The notes under the pieces are model-generated. The model did not search any database. It saw only the letters and a list, made by a program, of their open reading frames with translations, and was not told the origin of the DNA. This document shows positions 23,207-36,306 of a stretch of 64,000 nt of DNA, in pieces (the first letter of the stretch is position 1; every line of letters begins with the position of its first letter). A program made the translations under genes and the position numbers. Location of the stretch: assembly GCF_040115645.1 (NCBI RefSeq), contig NC_089560.1, positions 1,178,001-1,242,000 of the forward strand, read 5' to 3'. Origin of the DNA: Euwallacea fornicatus. Its lineage: Eukaryota > Arthropoda > Insecta > Coleoptera > Curculionidae.

Positions 23207-25004
23207 CAGGATGTCCCAGGGAGAAATATCCACCGTGAATATCTTTTCTGTTGTTTGTTAAAGAAAATGCTCAAACACGTCAACTTTGATACGACATCGT
23301 TTGGTGAAAAAGTTGTTTTCGAAATGTAATCTCTTCACCCCTGTACATCACTCCTTTGCAATTTTCAAATTGGAAGAAGGGTTGTGGTATACATTGTTTG
23401 AAACGTAATTTTATGGTGTACACGGTGAAGTTTTTATTTTTTTATTTTTGTACGTTGGTCTCGTAGAAAAACCAAATAATTTGATTTTAACCATAAATGT
23501 TACTGTGATGAATGCTGAAAGTGTACAGTTACACTCAAAACGTCTCAAATGTACCAGTAACAATGAGATTTCTAAAATTCCATTTTAAGTCAATAAATCT
23601 TAATTTATTTGGAGGAACAATTTTCCTTTTCACTTTGCAGTTGGTTCAATTTGAAATTCGATTAAAACGGTTTACACGTTACAATAGAGAATTCAGATTG
23701 TAAGGCTGCGATACAAAAAAAAAAACATTCTGAAAAGCGGCAGTTCGTGTCTTCAATTTAGATTATCTTGACAAAATGGTACACCACCGTTATGTATCTA
23801 ACTTGCTAATGAAATTTCATGAGACTGATTCCATCCAAAATAAAAAAAAAAACGAAGTTGACGGTCTAATGGACGGTGAGGAAATCGCAATTTCGGTTCT
23901 TAGACATGTTTAAATGGACAACAGAACGTGTGTACAAAAGGTTGCTAAGAAATCCGGCATTCCAAAAAGTACTGTTCATACAATTAAAAAAAAAGTAAAA
24001 TAGCATCGTTATGTCATAAAACCAATACAGGAAGTATATGAGGATGATTTCAACCGTCGATTAGAATTCTGAAAATCCTTCGGTAACACATTAGATTTAA
24101 AGAAATATTTATTGTATAATGCAACATTTTCTAGAGAATCTTCGTTTTTTTTAAATAGCGAAGTTAACACGCATAACGGTTATTATTGGAGTGACGTCAC
24201 TTCTTATTTTTTCCTAGACCCATACTCAATAACCTAAAAAATTTAACGTTAGGGCAAGGATTTTGAGTAATCACATGGTTAGACCATTCTTCATCCCTGG
24301 AAGCTTAAATGACGAAAACTGTCTACAAATTCTACAAAACGCCATATTTCCCAGAACACCTAAAATACTTAAACTAGAGTCCATCTCCCTTAAAACAACA
24401 ATTCGGTTTTCAACAAGGTGAAGCACCTCTTCCACACTACACTGCTGCCATCAGATAATTTATAGATGAGGACTTTTCTGGAAGATCGATTAGCAGAAGA
24501 GGTTCAGTGGAGTGGCCCGCGCGATTCCCTGAATGTAGTCCCCTAGATTTTTTCTTATGGGGACATTTGAAGAGCAAAATGTATGACACACAATCTGATT
24601 CCCTTGAGGAGTTACGTGCCCGAATCGTCGAAGAGTGCAGATCAATAATACCAGCAATGTCAGATAATGTGCGACCTTGTTTTGAGGATGAGCTGTACAT
24701 GTGCATGGAAGCCAAATGAAATGTCAGTAAAAATGGTTAAAATCCAGTTATTTCGTTTTTGTTTAATTTTTTCTAAGATCGGTGTACAAAAACGATTGAA
24801 GTCTGATCATGTAGAGAGTTAAATTATCTTTCACACTAATTATAATAGAATCCCCCCTTCCAGTTTGAAAATTTAAAAGGGGTGGTTGCCAGGGGTAGAG
24901 ATCAAATGATGTTCCCCTCCCTATCAAAGTTAACGTGTTCTATCGTTTTTCTTAACAAAAGATAGAAAAGTATTCAGGGTGGCACTTCTCCCTGGGACAC
25001 CATG
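23207..25004 (+). mobile_element. Tc1/mariner-superfamily element with DUF4817-type transposase
   Basis: The left end CAGGATGTCCCAGGGAGAA pairs with CATGGTGTCCCAGGGAGAA from the reverse complement of the right end. The inverted repeat continues for about 190 bp with the shared blocks GAATA-TTTTCT and AACTTTGATA. A TA duplication is at 23205-23206 and 25005-25006. Length is 1798 bp. Confidence 0.92.
23662..24719 (+). pseudogene. DUF4817-type transposase pseudogene
   Basis: The N-terminal DNA-binding part reads HRYVSNLLMKFHETDSIQNK, then a second HTH (VQKVAKKSGIPKSTVHTIKK), then EVYEDDFNRRLEF. The stretch where the first catalytic Asp is expected (FSRESSFFLNSEV, near 24130) appears to have lost it. 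The C-terminal part is the best preserved: VEWPARFPECSPLDFFLWGH at about 24507-24565, where the usual Asp of the SPD triad is replaced (PEC), followed by EELRARIVEECRSIIPAMSD and the stop at 24717-24719. Several stops and frameshifts lie between 23920 and 24480. It fills the expected position inside the TIRs. Confidence 0.88.
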
Positions 25005-25006
25005 TA

Positions 25007-28000
25007 TAAGAGTCTTCTGGTGAAGAATTTTTAGAAGTTACTACAATATTGACTATTTTTTACGATGGCCTTAACTGAATTTGCAAGAGAAATCAGTGAT
25101 CTATTTTTAAGCTGCAAGGGATAAGCAAATAGGGCGATTCAATTGACGCATCTTTTTGTGCTATAGGATTTTTAGTTAACTTTTTTGTTTTTTTTTTAAT
25201 ACTGGGAAAAATGCAAGTTTCTGTTAACACGTTTGAATGTACAATATTTCCATGAACGTTTTTAGATGCGTCAAATTTATCGAAAAATTCCTTTCTTATC
25301 TAGCGGTTAGTTGGAATAATCTGTGTCTTGCAGAGATAAATAAAATCGACCTATTTTATTAGCGTTGACATAATTTTTAAGTATTCTAATCCTCCGAACT
25401 CTACGACATAGAAAAGGTAATTTGGCGAACTTGCGTGTTTTAGTCTTCTAGATTGTGCAAATTAAGTATTCTAGGCATTTCCAGACTTGTGACGACACCA
25501 TTGTGTGACCACTAATCGGCTAACTTATAACACAGACTAAAAATTAATTTGTCGTGTAGAAAAACCCACTTATGGGCATTTGCAAGTTCCTAATTCAAAA
25601 TCTGTTTGGGTTTTATGAGATGAATCAGTTTATGACTTGACGAACTTGCGAGCGGGTCCATAAATGGATGAGTCAAATAAAATTTCCTTGCTTACGAGTT
25701 AGATATAATATTTTATGTCCGATTTCACGTTACTCGACTATTAATTTAACTTTTGAATCAAAATTAAAGTACCTCTAAAATACCCTAATCACGTTTTTAA
25801 AAGAAATTAATGTCCTCCACAGAAAACACATATGTTACTACCGGCTTTATTGTATTTGCAGCATAATGACTCACTTTTGTCCACAAAATAGGATCGTAAA
25901 AAGCCTTTTGTATTTAAAGAGAACATAAAAAATAAAAACCCCTGGAGTGCGATATCCGATCAATATTTTGAGATATTACTACGAAGGGGATGGTCGAAAT
26001 TCTGTAGACGAGTAGTTGCTGTGATGATGTCATGATAAAACTGGACTGGAAAGTCTGGACGACCGCTTGAAATAGGTATTCTGTGTAGTTTCTATTTGAA
26101 GTTTAGAAGAGATCAGATTCTTACGCCTAAACTACTTTCCTTCTGAGTTTGAGAGAGTGTTCAAAAAATTTTTTTGAACACTTCCAAATTTTTTTTTTTT
26201 TTTAATGTTTCCAAAATGCGGAATATGACGCACTTCCTGGTTTCAAGGATTAGCTCAGTTGTGGAGATTTCAGGGGAAATTCGTAATTTTAAAATATTCA
26301 AAAAACGCCTACGTCATTAGGATTCCAATATTGCAAACTATAATTAAATTTTATTAGTGAAAAGTGGCAGTTCGTATTAAATATTCAAACCATAATGGAG
26401 GAGAAATTGGATTTCAAGAGTTGTGATTAATTAAAATTTCGCACACCATTCGATTGCAATATTGTGTATAATCAATGATATAGAAGAAACAAATTTGTAT
26501 TAAAAATAGCAAAAACTATGCATATATACTTTTTGTACTCGCCTGGGCGAAAGGGCAATTTTTTGCTCTCTTTTCAATGCAGGAATTTCTACTTTTTCGC
26601 GACATTTTTTTTTTTTTTTTGAGTGAGGAAACAGTTACGTTCTCAAGACGTGCAGAAAGTCACTTTCTCCAACCGTTAGAAACAATATATTTTTTTGTGA
26701 TCACTCGCATTTGACACAGTCCATTTGACGAACAAACATCCCAGTCGCTTTCAGGTAATTAGTGCAGAAAAGTATAACTTTCTGAACTGAAACTCCTAGC
26801 ACCCATAAATAAAAAGGAAATTTCGTACTAAATTTTTTTGGTATATCTTATGCAAAGCTACCTATTATATTTACAAGGCATGAAGTTGTGAAGGAGCATG
26901 TTTGGATGATAGGGCGGTTTGAGGCATTGTGTGCATAAAGTGAGTTTGCCTCAAGGGGAGATTAACGCAGACGTAATTAAACCAACATTTGAGCGAAATT
27001 AGAGGCAGCGATGCAGTTCTTTTATAAAATAGTAACCATGGAACAGTTTCACTCAATTATCGGTATATTAAATTCTGTCTTATCTTTCCCTCGATCCGGT
27101 ACCCCTATTTATGTGGACGATGGGGCAAATCGTCCTACCATCTAGACATGCTACTTCATATCTTGTAACGAAGATAGCTACGCCGTATATTTGGTGCTGT
27201 ATTTAGTTCAAAGTTATGGTTTTTCCATATCAAACACCCTAAAATTTATCTGTGTAGGCCCGTTGGCATCTTGCCGAACTCCGTTATGTGTCCTTTAGGC
27301 AACTACTCTCGAACCCGGAAAACTATCGGTTTCAGCTCTTGTTGGAAAAATTACTATACAGAATGCACTGTTCAATTACGTTTATAGCACTTAATCTAAA
27401 TGGCATTGTTCAGTTTCAAAATTATTTTATCTACTTCCCTACAGCAATAACAATGTGGGACACCGCACTTCCTAAATTTCTCTAGCGTTTTCCAGCCACT
27501 ACGTAAATTAAATTTTCAGTGGAAATTTATTTCGCATGCTGGGTCTGCGTTTTTTCCACATTTTTTTTCACTCCCGCATTTGACTCCAAACTAAAAAGAC
27601 AAAGCGGCATTCCACAACACCACAATAAAACAAAATTATTACCTTTTACAGGGGCTTTTAACTTATTTTGATGCCCGCGGAGACCTTCACCGGGAATTGA
27701 ATAGGGAAACCTGAAAACTCATTTAGTTTTCGGACCGGTAAAATGCCTTTGTGATTATATTTTATTGTGTTTAGTTCCAAACTAAGCCCTCACGAAAGAA
27801 TCCACCTGCTCTAAACGGGATTGGTTCAAATTGGATCGAAGCCATTGTCATGGAAAATTTGATAAAGCTGTTTGGTAAAGGACGGCTTATCGGGGTCATT
27901 ATCAGTTTACCGGAGTCCGATAGTAACCCGGAACAAGGAAGGACGTAACCATCAGGTAGATAAATCATCGAAAATATAGGCTGCTTAATAGGTTACCAGG

Positions 28001-28912
28001 CACCTAATCTTGTATGCTTGACGTCTATTGGATTGAGGTGAACAGAAAACCAGGTACTTTCTATAGCAACGCTGGTAGCTGCTTTATTTTGAGCATGTTA
28101 GTGAGAACCGATATCCCTTATTTATGTTTCTACAAATAATGCATTCCCGTGAGCTGACTATGTTTCATTATATCCATCGATATATACCTGCTTTGGAAAT
28201 TGAATCAGGGCTGTAGCTGTTTCGAGTTTTTAATTAAAGCAGGAACATCAGAATTTGTTTAATTACAACAAATCGTTTGTGTTAGTTTCACGTTCTCCGC
28301 AAATAGTTAATTTTCAGTAGTGTCGAAATCTATTTGTATTTTTTAATTTTCATACATTTTTTCTTTCGAATACCGTCGGATGGAATTATCTCCTCAACGG
28401 CACTTCTAAATTCTACGGGCATCGATATACAAAAAGGGCCATTTAAAATTCTTGAAATAAATACGAGGTGGCTCAAAAGAAAGGGGTGCTCAGTCCTACG
28501 CGTACGTTTCACATTATTCTTTACACGCAGTTCATTCAATATAACTTAACTTGCGCCGACGGCCGTAATATTGTCTTCCTCTATCGATGTGCCCAAGTTA
28601 AATTCTACATTTTCCAATCTGAATTTCTTAAGCTGAATTCATAATGTCGCAGTAAATTTCCCAAAGCTTTAGATTTTGTCCGTGGCATTTAATTTTGTCA
28701 ATATTTAACCAGTTGCCTTTAAATTAATCGTTAACCTATCAAAGGAGCTTAACAATAGTTTCAATTGTGCCACCAGGGAAATAATGTCTAAAATTAGACG
28801 TCTAATTTCTCTGGACTAGTTTTACTTTACCATTAAGGCTTTTAAGCAGTTTTGCCTCTTTTTTGCTTTCGCGATTCTCTATGTTGTTTTATAAGTTATA
28901 CTATATACTATA
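25007..28912. other. Gene-free stretch, probably intronic
   Basis: No gene recognised. Long T homopolymers occur at about 26186-26205 and 26606-26621. An orphan transposon-like start (TA then CGAGGTGGCTCAAAAG) is present near 28461; it resembles the outer MITE end at 19109, but I see no partner. All ORFs are under 75 codons and motif-free. Confidence 0.4.
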
Positions 28913-29806
28913 ACAGAAGGTGTTACCATAAGAATGCAAGACTTAAATTGTGCATCATTTTGGCTGTGATCATTTAATAAATGGATGAAATCGCGTGCCA
29001 GGCCCAAAGAAGGCAGATGGGAGTTGGTAAACGTGGAGCGATATACCGTGCAGCAACACCTTCTGCTTGTTAAATCTTACTATCAAAACGGTGAAAGCTT
29101 GGTTGGTGCAATTCATAAAGTGCGTCCAATTTTCAGTGGGAATGGTGTTCTTACTTCATCAACTGTAAAAAGAATCATCGATAAATTTGAAAGCAGTGGT
29201 TTAATTCCTGCCGTTAGAGACAAAAACGACCTCCTGCGGGTTGTTCGGAAGAAAATATCAGCTTGCCAGAAATGGGCGAGAGTGCAAGGGCCTCGATTCG
29301 TTGACGTGAACAAGAATTGAACATTTCAACATTCGCTCTTCATTGTATTCTTGCGAAAGACTTACATCTCCGTCTTTACGAAATCCAACTGACTGAACAA
29401 CTTTTGCCTACAGACCATGCGCAGCGAAGAAAACTCACCAATTAGATCACCAAACGGCATTGGTCGGTTCATCTCTCGTCGTGAAGACAAGAATTGGCCC
29501 CCGCGCTCATGTGATCTAACACCCCTTGACTTTTTTCTTTGTTTTTTTTTTTTGAAAATTCATTTTTATGCCAACAAATCTAAGGCCATACAAGGATTGA
29601 AGGCCAAAATTGAATCAAAATTTCGTCAAAAGGGTGCATTTGTGCCCTCAAAGGCGTGGCAGTCACTTTATCGAATAAGTTATTTCATATTTAGTTCCCA
29701 GAGGTCGATATACTAAATCGATAAAAATTTTAGTATTTAGCTGCAAAAAACGGTGTTTTATGTAGATTTAAAATCTTGCGTTCTTATTGGAACATCCCTC
29801 ACCGAC
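28913..29806 (+). mobile_element. Internally deleted DUF4817-type element
   Basis: The ends match as inverted repeats over about 35 bases: ACCATAAGAATGCAAGACTT on the left against CCAATAAGAACGCAAGATTT on the reverse complement of the right. TA dinucleotides flank both sides (about 28911-28912 and 29807-29808), but the outermost bases do not align cleanly, so the left boundary is uncertain by a few bases. At about 890 bp it is half the size of its relatives. Confidence 0.75.
28985..29716 (+). pseudogene. DUF4817-type transposase, central part deleted
   Basis: The N-terminal HTH is well preserved (YTVQQHLLLVKSYYQNGESL, then GAIHKVRPIF, then STVKRIIDKFESSG). After about 29250 the frame passes into short remnants and a stop, and the sequence jumps to the C-terminal part GRFISRREDKNWPPRSCDLT followed by PLDFFL, AIQGLKAKIESKFRQ and the end at 29716. 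The region carrying the first and middle catalytic acidic residues is missing, so this copy could only ever have been moved by another element's enzyme. The N-terminal domain is open for about 110 codons from ATG 28985. Confidence 0.85.
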
Positions 29807-29826
29807 TATAAATATTCTAATTTATA

Positions 29827-31200
29827 GTGGGTGATTAAAGTGTTGGTACATCATGATTTCCTTAAATAGTTTCATCAATTTCAATTTGTTGTTGCACAGT
29901 GATGTGTTTTTGAATGAAAATTTTTAAATTGGTATGAAATGGTAACAATAACATGTCACACGAATTTTCAAAAAATTATGATTTTGGGGAACCAAAAAAG
30001 TATTCATCCTCGTAGAGCTTTCCTGCAAGATGCTTTTTTTCGAAATTTGTCGCCATGGTATTAAAATTTTTCTAGATTTTTTGTATCATAAAAATAATTT
30101 TTGTGAAATTATCAGTAACAGCATAATAGTCATAGGAAATGGGTCGAGAGTTGAAAACACTAAGCAGTGTTCAAATAGTGCCATTAGTTCATTAAAATCT
30201 AAGTGTTCGACGCATAGGGCCGACACTTAAAGTGGCTCGTACTACTGTTCAATACATTGTGTCAAAATTTAAAAATGATTCAATTGATAATTTATAATGT
30301 AGTGGATGTCTAAGGAAGCTCGCCATGCATGAAACTCGAGGCATTCTGGGAATAGTAAAGAAAAATCCTGAAACCAGTGCTCCAGAGATGGCCAAACAAG
30401 TTCAAACATAATTTGAAAACACCGTAAGTGTACAAACGGTAAAAAATCGTCTCGACTAATTTGAATATAAAGGAAGAACTATTCGAAAAAATCATTTTAT
30501 AAGCGAGAAAAATTTTTAAAAAGTTCAGATTTTGCTAAAACACATGCAAATAAACCACCATCCTCTTCGGAAAACAATCTATTCTCAGATGAGAGTAAAC
30601 ATATTCGGTTTAGATGGAATAGGTTTTGTCTGGAGAAAACCCCATACACAACTAGATCCAGCAAATCTGATGCCAAGTATTAAGTACGGAGGGGGCAACG
30701 TCTTGGTTTGGGGTTGCAGGAGTACCCTAGGAGTGAGTAATCGCTTCAGAATTGATGATATTATGATTGCTATGAAATATGTGGATGTCGGGGTAACCTG
30801 ACTGAATGTGCTACCAAATTGAGCATAAGGAAATTATATTTGTTCCAACGGAGCGGTGACACCAAGAACACTGCCCGAATAATCAAGGAATGATTGCCTT
30901 ACAAAACACGTGAGTTGCTTTCTACACAGTGACCAGACGTATCAGGTTTGTCTGGAAACTAAACCAAAGAGGGCTGAAATTCGATCCCGTCAGGAGCTAA
31001 TTGCCCACTTACAAAAATGTTGATCAAAAATTAGTCCAAAAATGACCAGAAAATGTGTTGGTTTAATACCCAGGGGGCTTTAAATAATCATTAATGCCAA
31101 GGGCATGCATACAAAATATTAATTCTAATAATTATTGTTGATCTGACTTAAATTAGACTTCCTGCATTGTGTGTATTATGTGTGCGAGTATACTATTTTG
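29827..31200 (+). mobile_element. Tc1-like transposon, right end not resolved
   Basis: The left end follows a TA at 29825-29826 and begins GTGGGTGATTAAAGTGTTGG, similar in style to Tc1-like ends. The transposase ends at 31122; I could not find an inverted copy of the left end after it, so the right boundary given is only approximate. It starts 20 bases after the end of the preceding DUF4817-type element. Confidence 0.6.
30139..31122 (+). pseudogene. Tc1-like (DD34E) transposase pseudogene
   Basis: The N-terminus starts MGRELKTLSSVQIVPLVH. An HTH region follows (RRIGPTLKVARTTVQYIVSK), then AMHETRGILGIVKKNP. The catalytic domain shows LFSDESK (first Asp, about 30576) and, after a frameshift, VNIFGLDGIGFVWRKP and VLVWGC. 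The second Asp block is degraded: QRSGDTKNTARIIKE has Ser where Asp is expected. The block that should carry the Glu reads as PDVSGLSG, so the Glu is lost. The C-terminus (VGLIPRG...IIINAKGMHTKY, stop) matches the usual Tc1 ending. Frameshifts and stops are frequent. Confidence 0.85.
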
Positions 31201-31433
31201 GCTTCTGAGAATAATAATTTTTGAAAATTTCCTTGCCTCGTTATTGTTTTCGTTTCTTAACAATATAAAAATGTCCATCCAAGGATTACACATTACTGTG
31301 TAACAGCAAATTGAATTTGAAGAAAATATACACCGAGTTAAAAAGAAGTGACTCATCCAATATTTTTGTCAAATTCGAAGCTTTGTAGCTTTCATGTTCT
31401 TTATCATTTTTTTAACCACCGTGTCCATGAATA

Positions 31434-32818
31434 CCGCACTTGTGTTAAAAATCTTTAACATTTTTGGAAAGTACTTTTTTTTAACAAACATTCTGTTTTT
31501 CAATTTATTGCTTTACCTTTAAAATGATCAAAATTGCTGCATTTTTACTGAAACCTTGCATTTAGCATAGAATCCAATCCAAATCAGTGCATTGTTAGCA
31601 CAAAACTCACTGGTTTAACATGTTTGCTGATAAATTGTGTTGTGAACGAGGCAAAATCATCAAATTAAATAACCTCAGTAGCGGGTATTGCCACCTCCAG
31701 CAAGTTTCAGAGATTCTAATCTTGGCATAGTGGAAATTAAATTTAGTTGGACTTGTCTGGTATGATGTTCCACTTTTTAACTAATGTATCGTGCATTTCT
31801 TCTGGAGTTGCTGAAGGCCCATCGCGAGAACGTACCGTGTGCCCTAATTCATCCTATGCATGTTCAATTGGTTTCATATCTGGAGTTTACGCGGGCTATT
31901 GCAGTGTGTTGACACCAGCAGTTTCTATGAAGTTTAGAACGATTCGTGCTACATGTGGTCTGGCATTATCGCTTCATTAGAATAACATTAGGGCTAGATA
32001 ACTCAACATATGATTACACATACTGCTTTAAGATGTCATCAATATAGATTTGCGCGGTCATTGATTGCTTAGGAGGGAAAAAATGAGGCGGGGTACGTCC
32101 GTTCATCGAAATTCTAATCCAGATCATGGCTAAACATCCATTAAAATGCTGGCGCTCTATAAACAACTCTTTTGCCCAATCTTTGTCACAGGCGCTTTTG
32201 GCCATTTACCATATTCGGGCAAAACTTTGATTTATCCGTGAATAAGACGTGGGATTATTCTTGAATGGTCCATTGTTCATAGGTTGCAACGAAGTTTCTT
32301 CGTTTTGTTCGGTGCTCTAGAGATGATTTTGGACCTTTCACAGGCCTTCTTACTTTAAAATTTATTCCGTTCACTCATCTACAAACAGTTTACTTGCCGA
32401 CTGTAGTACCTCGAACCTGAGGTTTTGTTGCTCCTCCACTGTAAATTAAAATCAATTACGTAAAACCTATAGCCTCACGAAGTGATCATCTTTCGGGGTC
32501 GTTTTCCGGGGACGAATGGAACTCGCCCCTCGAGCTGCGCTTCCAATTTCTCGTAGTTGTGAAGAACTCTACGCGCTGCGGTAAAAGGAATTTCTGCTAC
32601 GGAATGTCAAATGTCAAGTAGGAAGGCAATTGTTTTTTCACAGCCTACTTGAATTCGGTAGTGCATTAATAGGGGTGAATTCTTTGCAAAATGCAGAGTT
32701 TCAGCAAAAATGCTGCGATTTCGACAATTTTAAAGCTAAAACGATGAATTGTAAAACAAAATGTTTACTATAAAGGGCACTTTCCAACAACGATTAAAGA
32801 TGTTTGACACAAGTGCTG
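31434..32818 (-). mobile_element. Tc1-like transposon with about 150-bp TIRs
   Basis: The left end CCGCACTTGTGTTAAAAATC matches the reverse-complemented right end CAGCACTTGTGTCAAACATC. The arms share TTGGAAAGT, AACAAACATT/AGTAAACATT and TTTTACTGAAAC/TTTTGCTGAAAC. A TA duplication is at 31432-31433 and 32819-32820. Length is 1385 bp. Confidence 0.93.
31675..32700 (-). pseudogene. Tc1-like (DD34E) transposase pseudogene
   Basis: Read on the minus strand. The first acidic block is HVLFTDKSKFCPN (the usual Glu after Asp is Lys). The next conserved piece is ISMNGRTPPHFFPPKQSMTA, followed by QIYIDDILK. The second block is SDNARPHVARIVLNFIETAG and the third is TPDMKPIEHA, with exactly 34 residues between the second Asp and the Glu, so all three catalytic residues survive despite two stops in between. 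The gene ends at MPRLESLKLAGGGNTRY and stop (31677-31675). The N-terminal HTH region (about 32300-32700) is badly frameshifted and its start is not certain. Confidence 0.85.
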
Positions 32819-32820
32819 TA

Positions 32821-35800
32821 TTGATGCAGAGAGCGGTTTAAAAATTCATTAAGAACGTAAATCTAAATTTTTCCATTAATTTCCATGAAGCAAAAAACAA
32901 AATCTCCTTCTTCCAATTACATTAATAGCCAACGGGCTCGACTTTAAAGCGTCGAAAAATTTATTGAATTCGAATAACTGATATAAAAGGTAGAAACTTG
33001 GAATTTGAAAAAAAATGGGGGTGAGTTACGTTTTTCGGGACTCAGTATATATTTACCATAAAAAAAAACACGGTGTACGAATACTTTCTGTGCCCTCTGT
33101 ATGTGATAAGAATTTATATTTCCACGGGTTCTCCCCCTTTGAGAGTTCCCCACTCCCCATTTCGTCTTCCTTCAGTTTGGTACTTATCAGCAAAGGCTTT
33201 GGTAATTGTAAGGATTCTTCTGCGTGTGGTTTTCTTCACTTTACGGCAAACTGGGGACAGTGAAGACAATTCTCAATTATTCGTTGCTCACTAACAAAGT
33301 CAATTTCTAGGTTAACATGTCTCATGCAAGCTAATTTTTTCTGTTGTGAACCTAGGAATCCGAAACTCCTGTCCTGAAGTCCTCAGTATTGGGCAAGTGG
33401 ACGGCCTTAACAGAAAATTTGCGGATTCCAACTGTTATCGTATAATTCAAGATAACCTAATTATTACCATATTCTCCAGTCTAGTCGTGGAATATAAGGC
33501 CATAACGTCGAATTAAAAACAAATTTGGATTTTCGGTAGCGTTCCTCTATACCACCGGTTCCAGCCTTTTGAGTAGGTAAATGGGCCATATTTTGGCCGA
33601 AGAGCTCGCGTGTACCTATCGTGGAAAATTATTCTTCAATTACAAAATAATTCAGATGCATAATTAAAATAAACGCGAAGCCAGAGCAAACACAGGTTAA
33701 GTGCAAATTTTGCAACGCACGAACTCCCATTTGGATGAAGTTATTTTATAAAATTACTCCGTATCCGGCTAATAGCAGAGGAATATGTAAATTGTAATTT
33801 AATGGAAATGAAGGTACATGTCCAGGAACGGAAACAATTTTAAATATTGTTCTGGAATGTTAGCAAAATAAAACAAAACTGAAAGCGCCATTGAAGCGAT
33901 TGATTCAAATTGGGCGGGCATTTATACAAAAATGTTGCCTGACTTGGCATAAATCCACTACCCGTTTTGGCTATTCATTTCGCATGGTTTTTTTAAAGGT
34001 TAATGGATCCAATCCGGCTAACAGATTATTAATTACCATTTACTATCGATGGGGAAAACCCAACTGACTCCCGATGTCCAGGGAGAAATTGAAAATGCTA
34101 TTTGGGACAAACAAAAACGAGGCACGTCCGCCTTGTAACGACGAACGCGAAGTGCAGAGTGTGTGGTCATTGAAAGTTTATCACGTAGCCAATTCAATAT
34201 TAACAAAAATAAACGTGTAGGACATGCCCGGACCAGCGGAGATGCTCCAGCAACTAAATCTCATTACAGAAACACGATAGCAAAGTTATAAAGTCGATAT
34301 AGGACGTGGCCCGGGAGTTGGAGACTCTCTTGCAAGTCCACTCACGTGCATCTTTAGACTTGGCATGTCGCTCCATGTAAGAGATATTATGTAGTGGAAT
34401 GTAGCAATGCAAAGAAATATAGGTCTATAGAAATTGATTACTGGATATTTGGTTAAGGGAGGGATTGTTTCTCTTTCATGCTGATGTCCTATACGCTCTC
34501 TAGTGACGCCAAAAAAAAACTATGACGGCAGAATATGGAGCCTCAGTGGGCTGAATCCCTTAGCAACTGAAGTGTTGGAATGTCGAAACGCATAATAAAA
34601 ATTTATACCTTATACTTGAAGTTAAATATCTTCAAAAATAAGGAAGATATTTGAATGCGGGAAACATATTCAGAGAGGTGGATGTTTTTTTTATGTTGTT
34701 TGGGAACAACGTCTCACACATAAAATGGCGGTTATCGCAGCCGTGAAATTGCACACTCTTCCCAGTTAAAACTAAGAATAACGTTCACCCTTCACTAATA
34801 GCCCTGACGAACGCTCCTGTTGACGCTTTATTTTATTTTTTATTTTTTTAATTTGTTTTTTTTCTATAAGGTGTTATTAAGATAGCTAAATCTACAGGGG
34901 AAAGCGAAAACTAGAAATTGGTCTAGCCGTTTCTAGTGTGTTAAATCTACACTGAACTTGATATTATCGATCAGGTTTTGTGATGTTTTAAAATCGGGCC
35001 TTAGAATATTAGAGTTGGTGATTTTGCCTTGGGACTGTTTTCCTGTTTATTGAAATACCTGTTCACTATGTCCACTGATTCGCGAACAACGGGCACCTAT
35101 ACAGGCTGTTCCCAGATCCTGAAAACAGGTAGGTGCTTCGCAAATTTTTAGTCTTTTATTTATTTTTTTTATATATCTGGTGTGCTTCCTATTAGTTTTT
35201 CACCCATACACGAGTTGGTAAGAATGAACTGCATGCGGACATTATGAAAACAAGAAGAGAAATATCGTTCCGAATACATAGCAGACTAAAATTTTCGATA
35301 AAACGATATTTTTATCGAACTAGGTAGGTTATCGAAAATTCGAAACACGATCCGAAGTCCATTCCTCTGAATACTGCTTTATGAATGTCTCGCCTGAAAT
35401 TTTTTCGGCGAGTTATGTATCGAAGAGATTTTATCAAAAATTCATGGTTATTTCGCTGTAGTCATCCTGTAGCAGTTTTCTTGCACCACGCAAGGATGCA
35501 GCCGTTTGAATGTGTTTACCCCGTTCAAATATTTATCTTTCTTTCTGAAACATTTAATTTGGAAATTAACCTACAAATTTTCACCATGCATTTTGAAATT
35601 CGTCGCAACTGAACAGTTTGTTTGCAAATTAAAAGGGTGATTCTCGAAGGTACGAATTATGACTAAATCACTGTGATAAATGCTTAACTGTTACTCCTCG
35701 TCCGTTAATAGCTTTTTGACAAAAATTTATTAGTAGGACTGTTTTTTGTCAGACCCGTAAGGGCACGTTTTTTCTACCGTCATGTAATTCCAAGATCTGC

Positions 35801-36304
35801 TATTGATCTATTCAGTCGGCATTGCATTTGTGTCTAAAACACAGTGTCTACCCCATGTGTTTTAGAGTGACGAACACCAGATTTCGGTACCGGGAAGTGG
35901 TCTCTCCCGCCCTTTTCCTGACCCGGAACTTTCCGAAAATTCAGACGGGAAGAGCCAGACTTCTTAAGAAACATCCACAACGCGCACGTCGCGACCGATC
36001 GTCATAACGCCAAGTATTTTGAGATACATTACCTCAGATCGATTGAGGATCCTTGCATTTAGATTCACTAATTTTAATACTAATTAATTAATTAATAATG
36101 TTTTAACCGACATCGTTATTAATTGAACAACTAACATCAGTTCGTTTTTCGAATTTGGACAAACCGAACGAAACACGTTGCAGTCCCCGCAGAATTTGTC
36201 AATTTCCTGTTATCGACAGCTGGTACTCGAGTGACGTTCCCAAAGCGTTTTCAGGAGTTAGATTTGGAACAAACCTGAACCGACACTATTTTGGACACCC
36301 TGTG
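32821..36304. other. Gene-free stretch, probably intronic
   Basis: No gene or transposon recognised. A 12-bp perfect stem (AATTTTCGATAA at 35290-35301, inverted at 35329-35340) encloses a loop that itself contains CGATA and TATCG. A short ATTA microsatellite is at about 36084-36096. Open frames here, including 33015-33263 and 36155-36343, are short and motif-free. Confidence 0.4.
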
Positions 36305-36306
36305 TA

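Noticed and set aside
30800..31434. Right TIR of the Tc1-like element starting at 29827
   Set aside because: I looked for an inverted copy of GTGATTAAAGTGTTGG after the transposase and did not find one; boundary left open.
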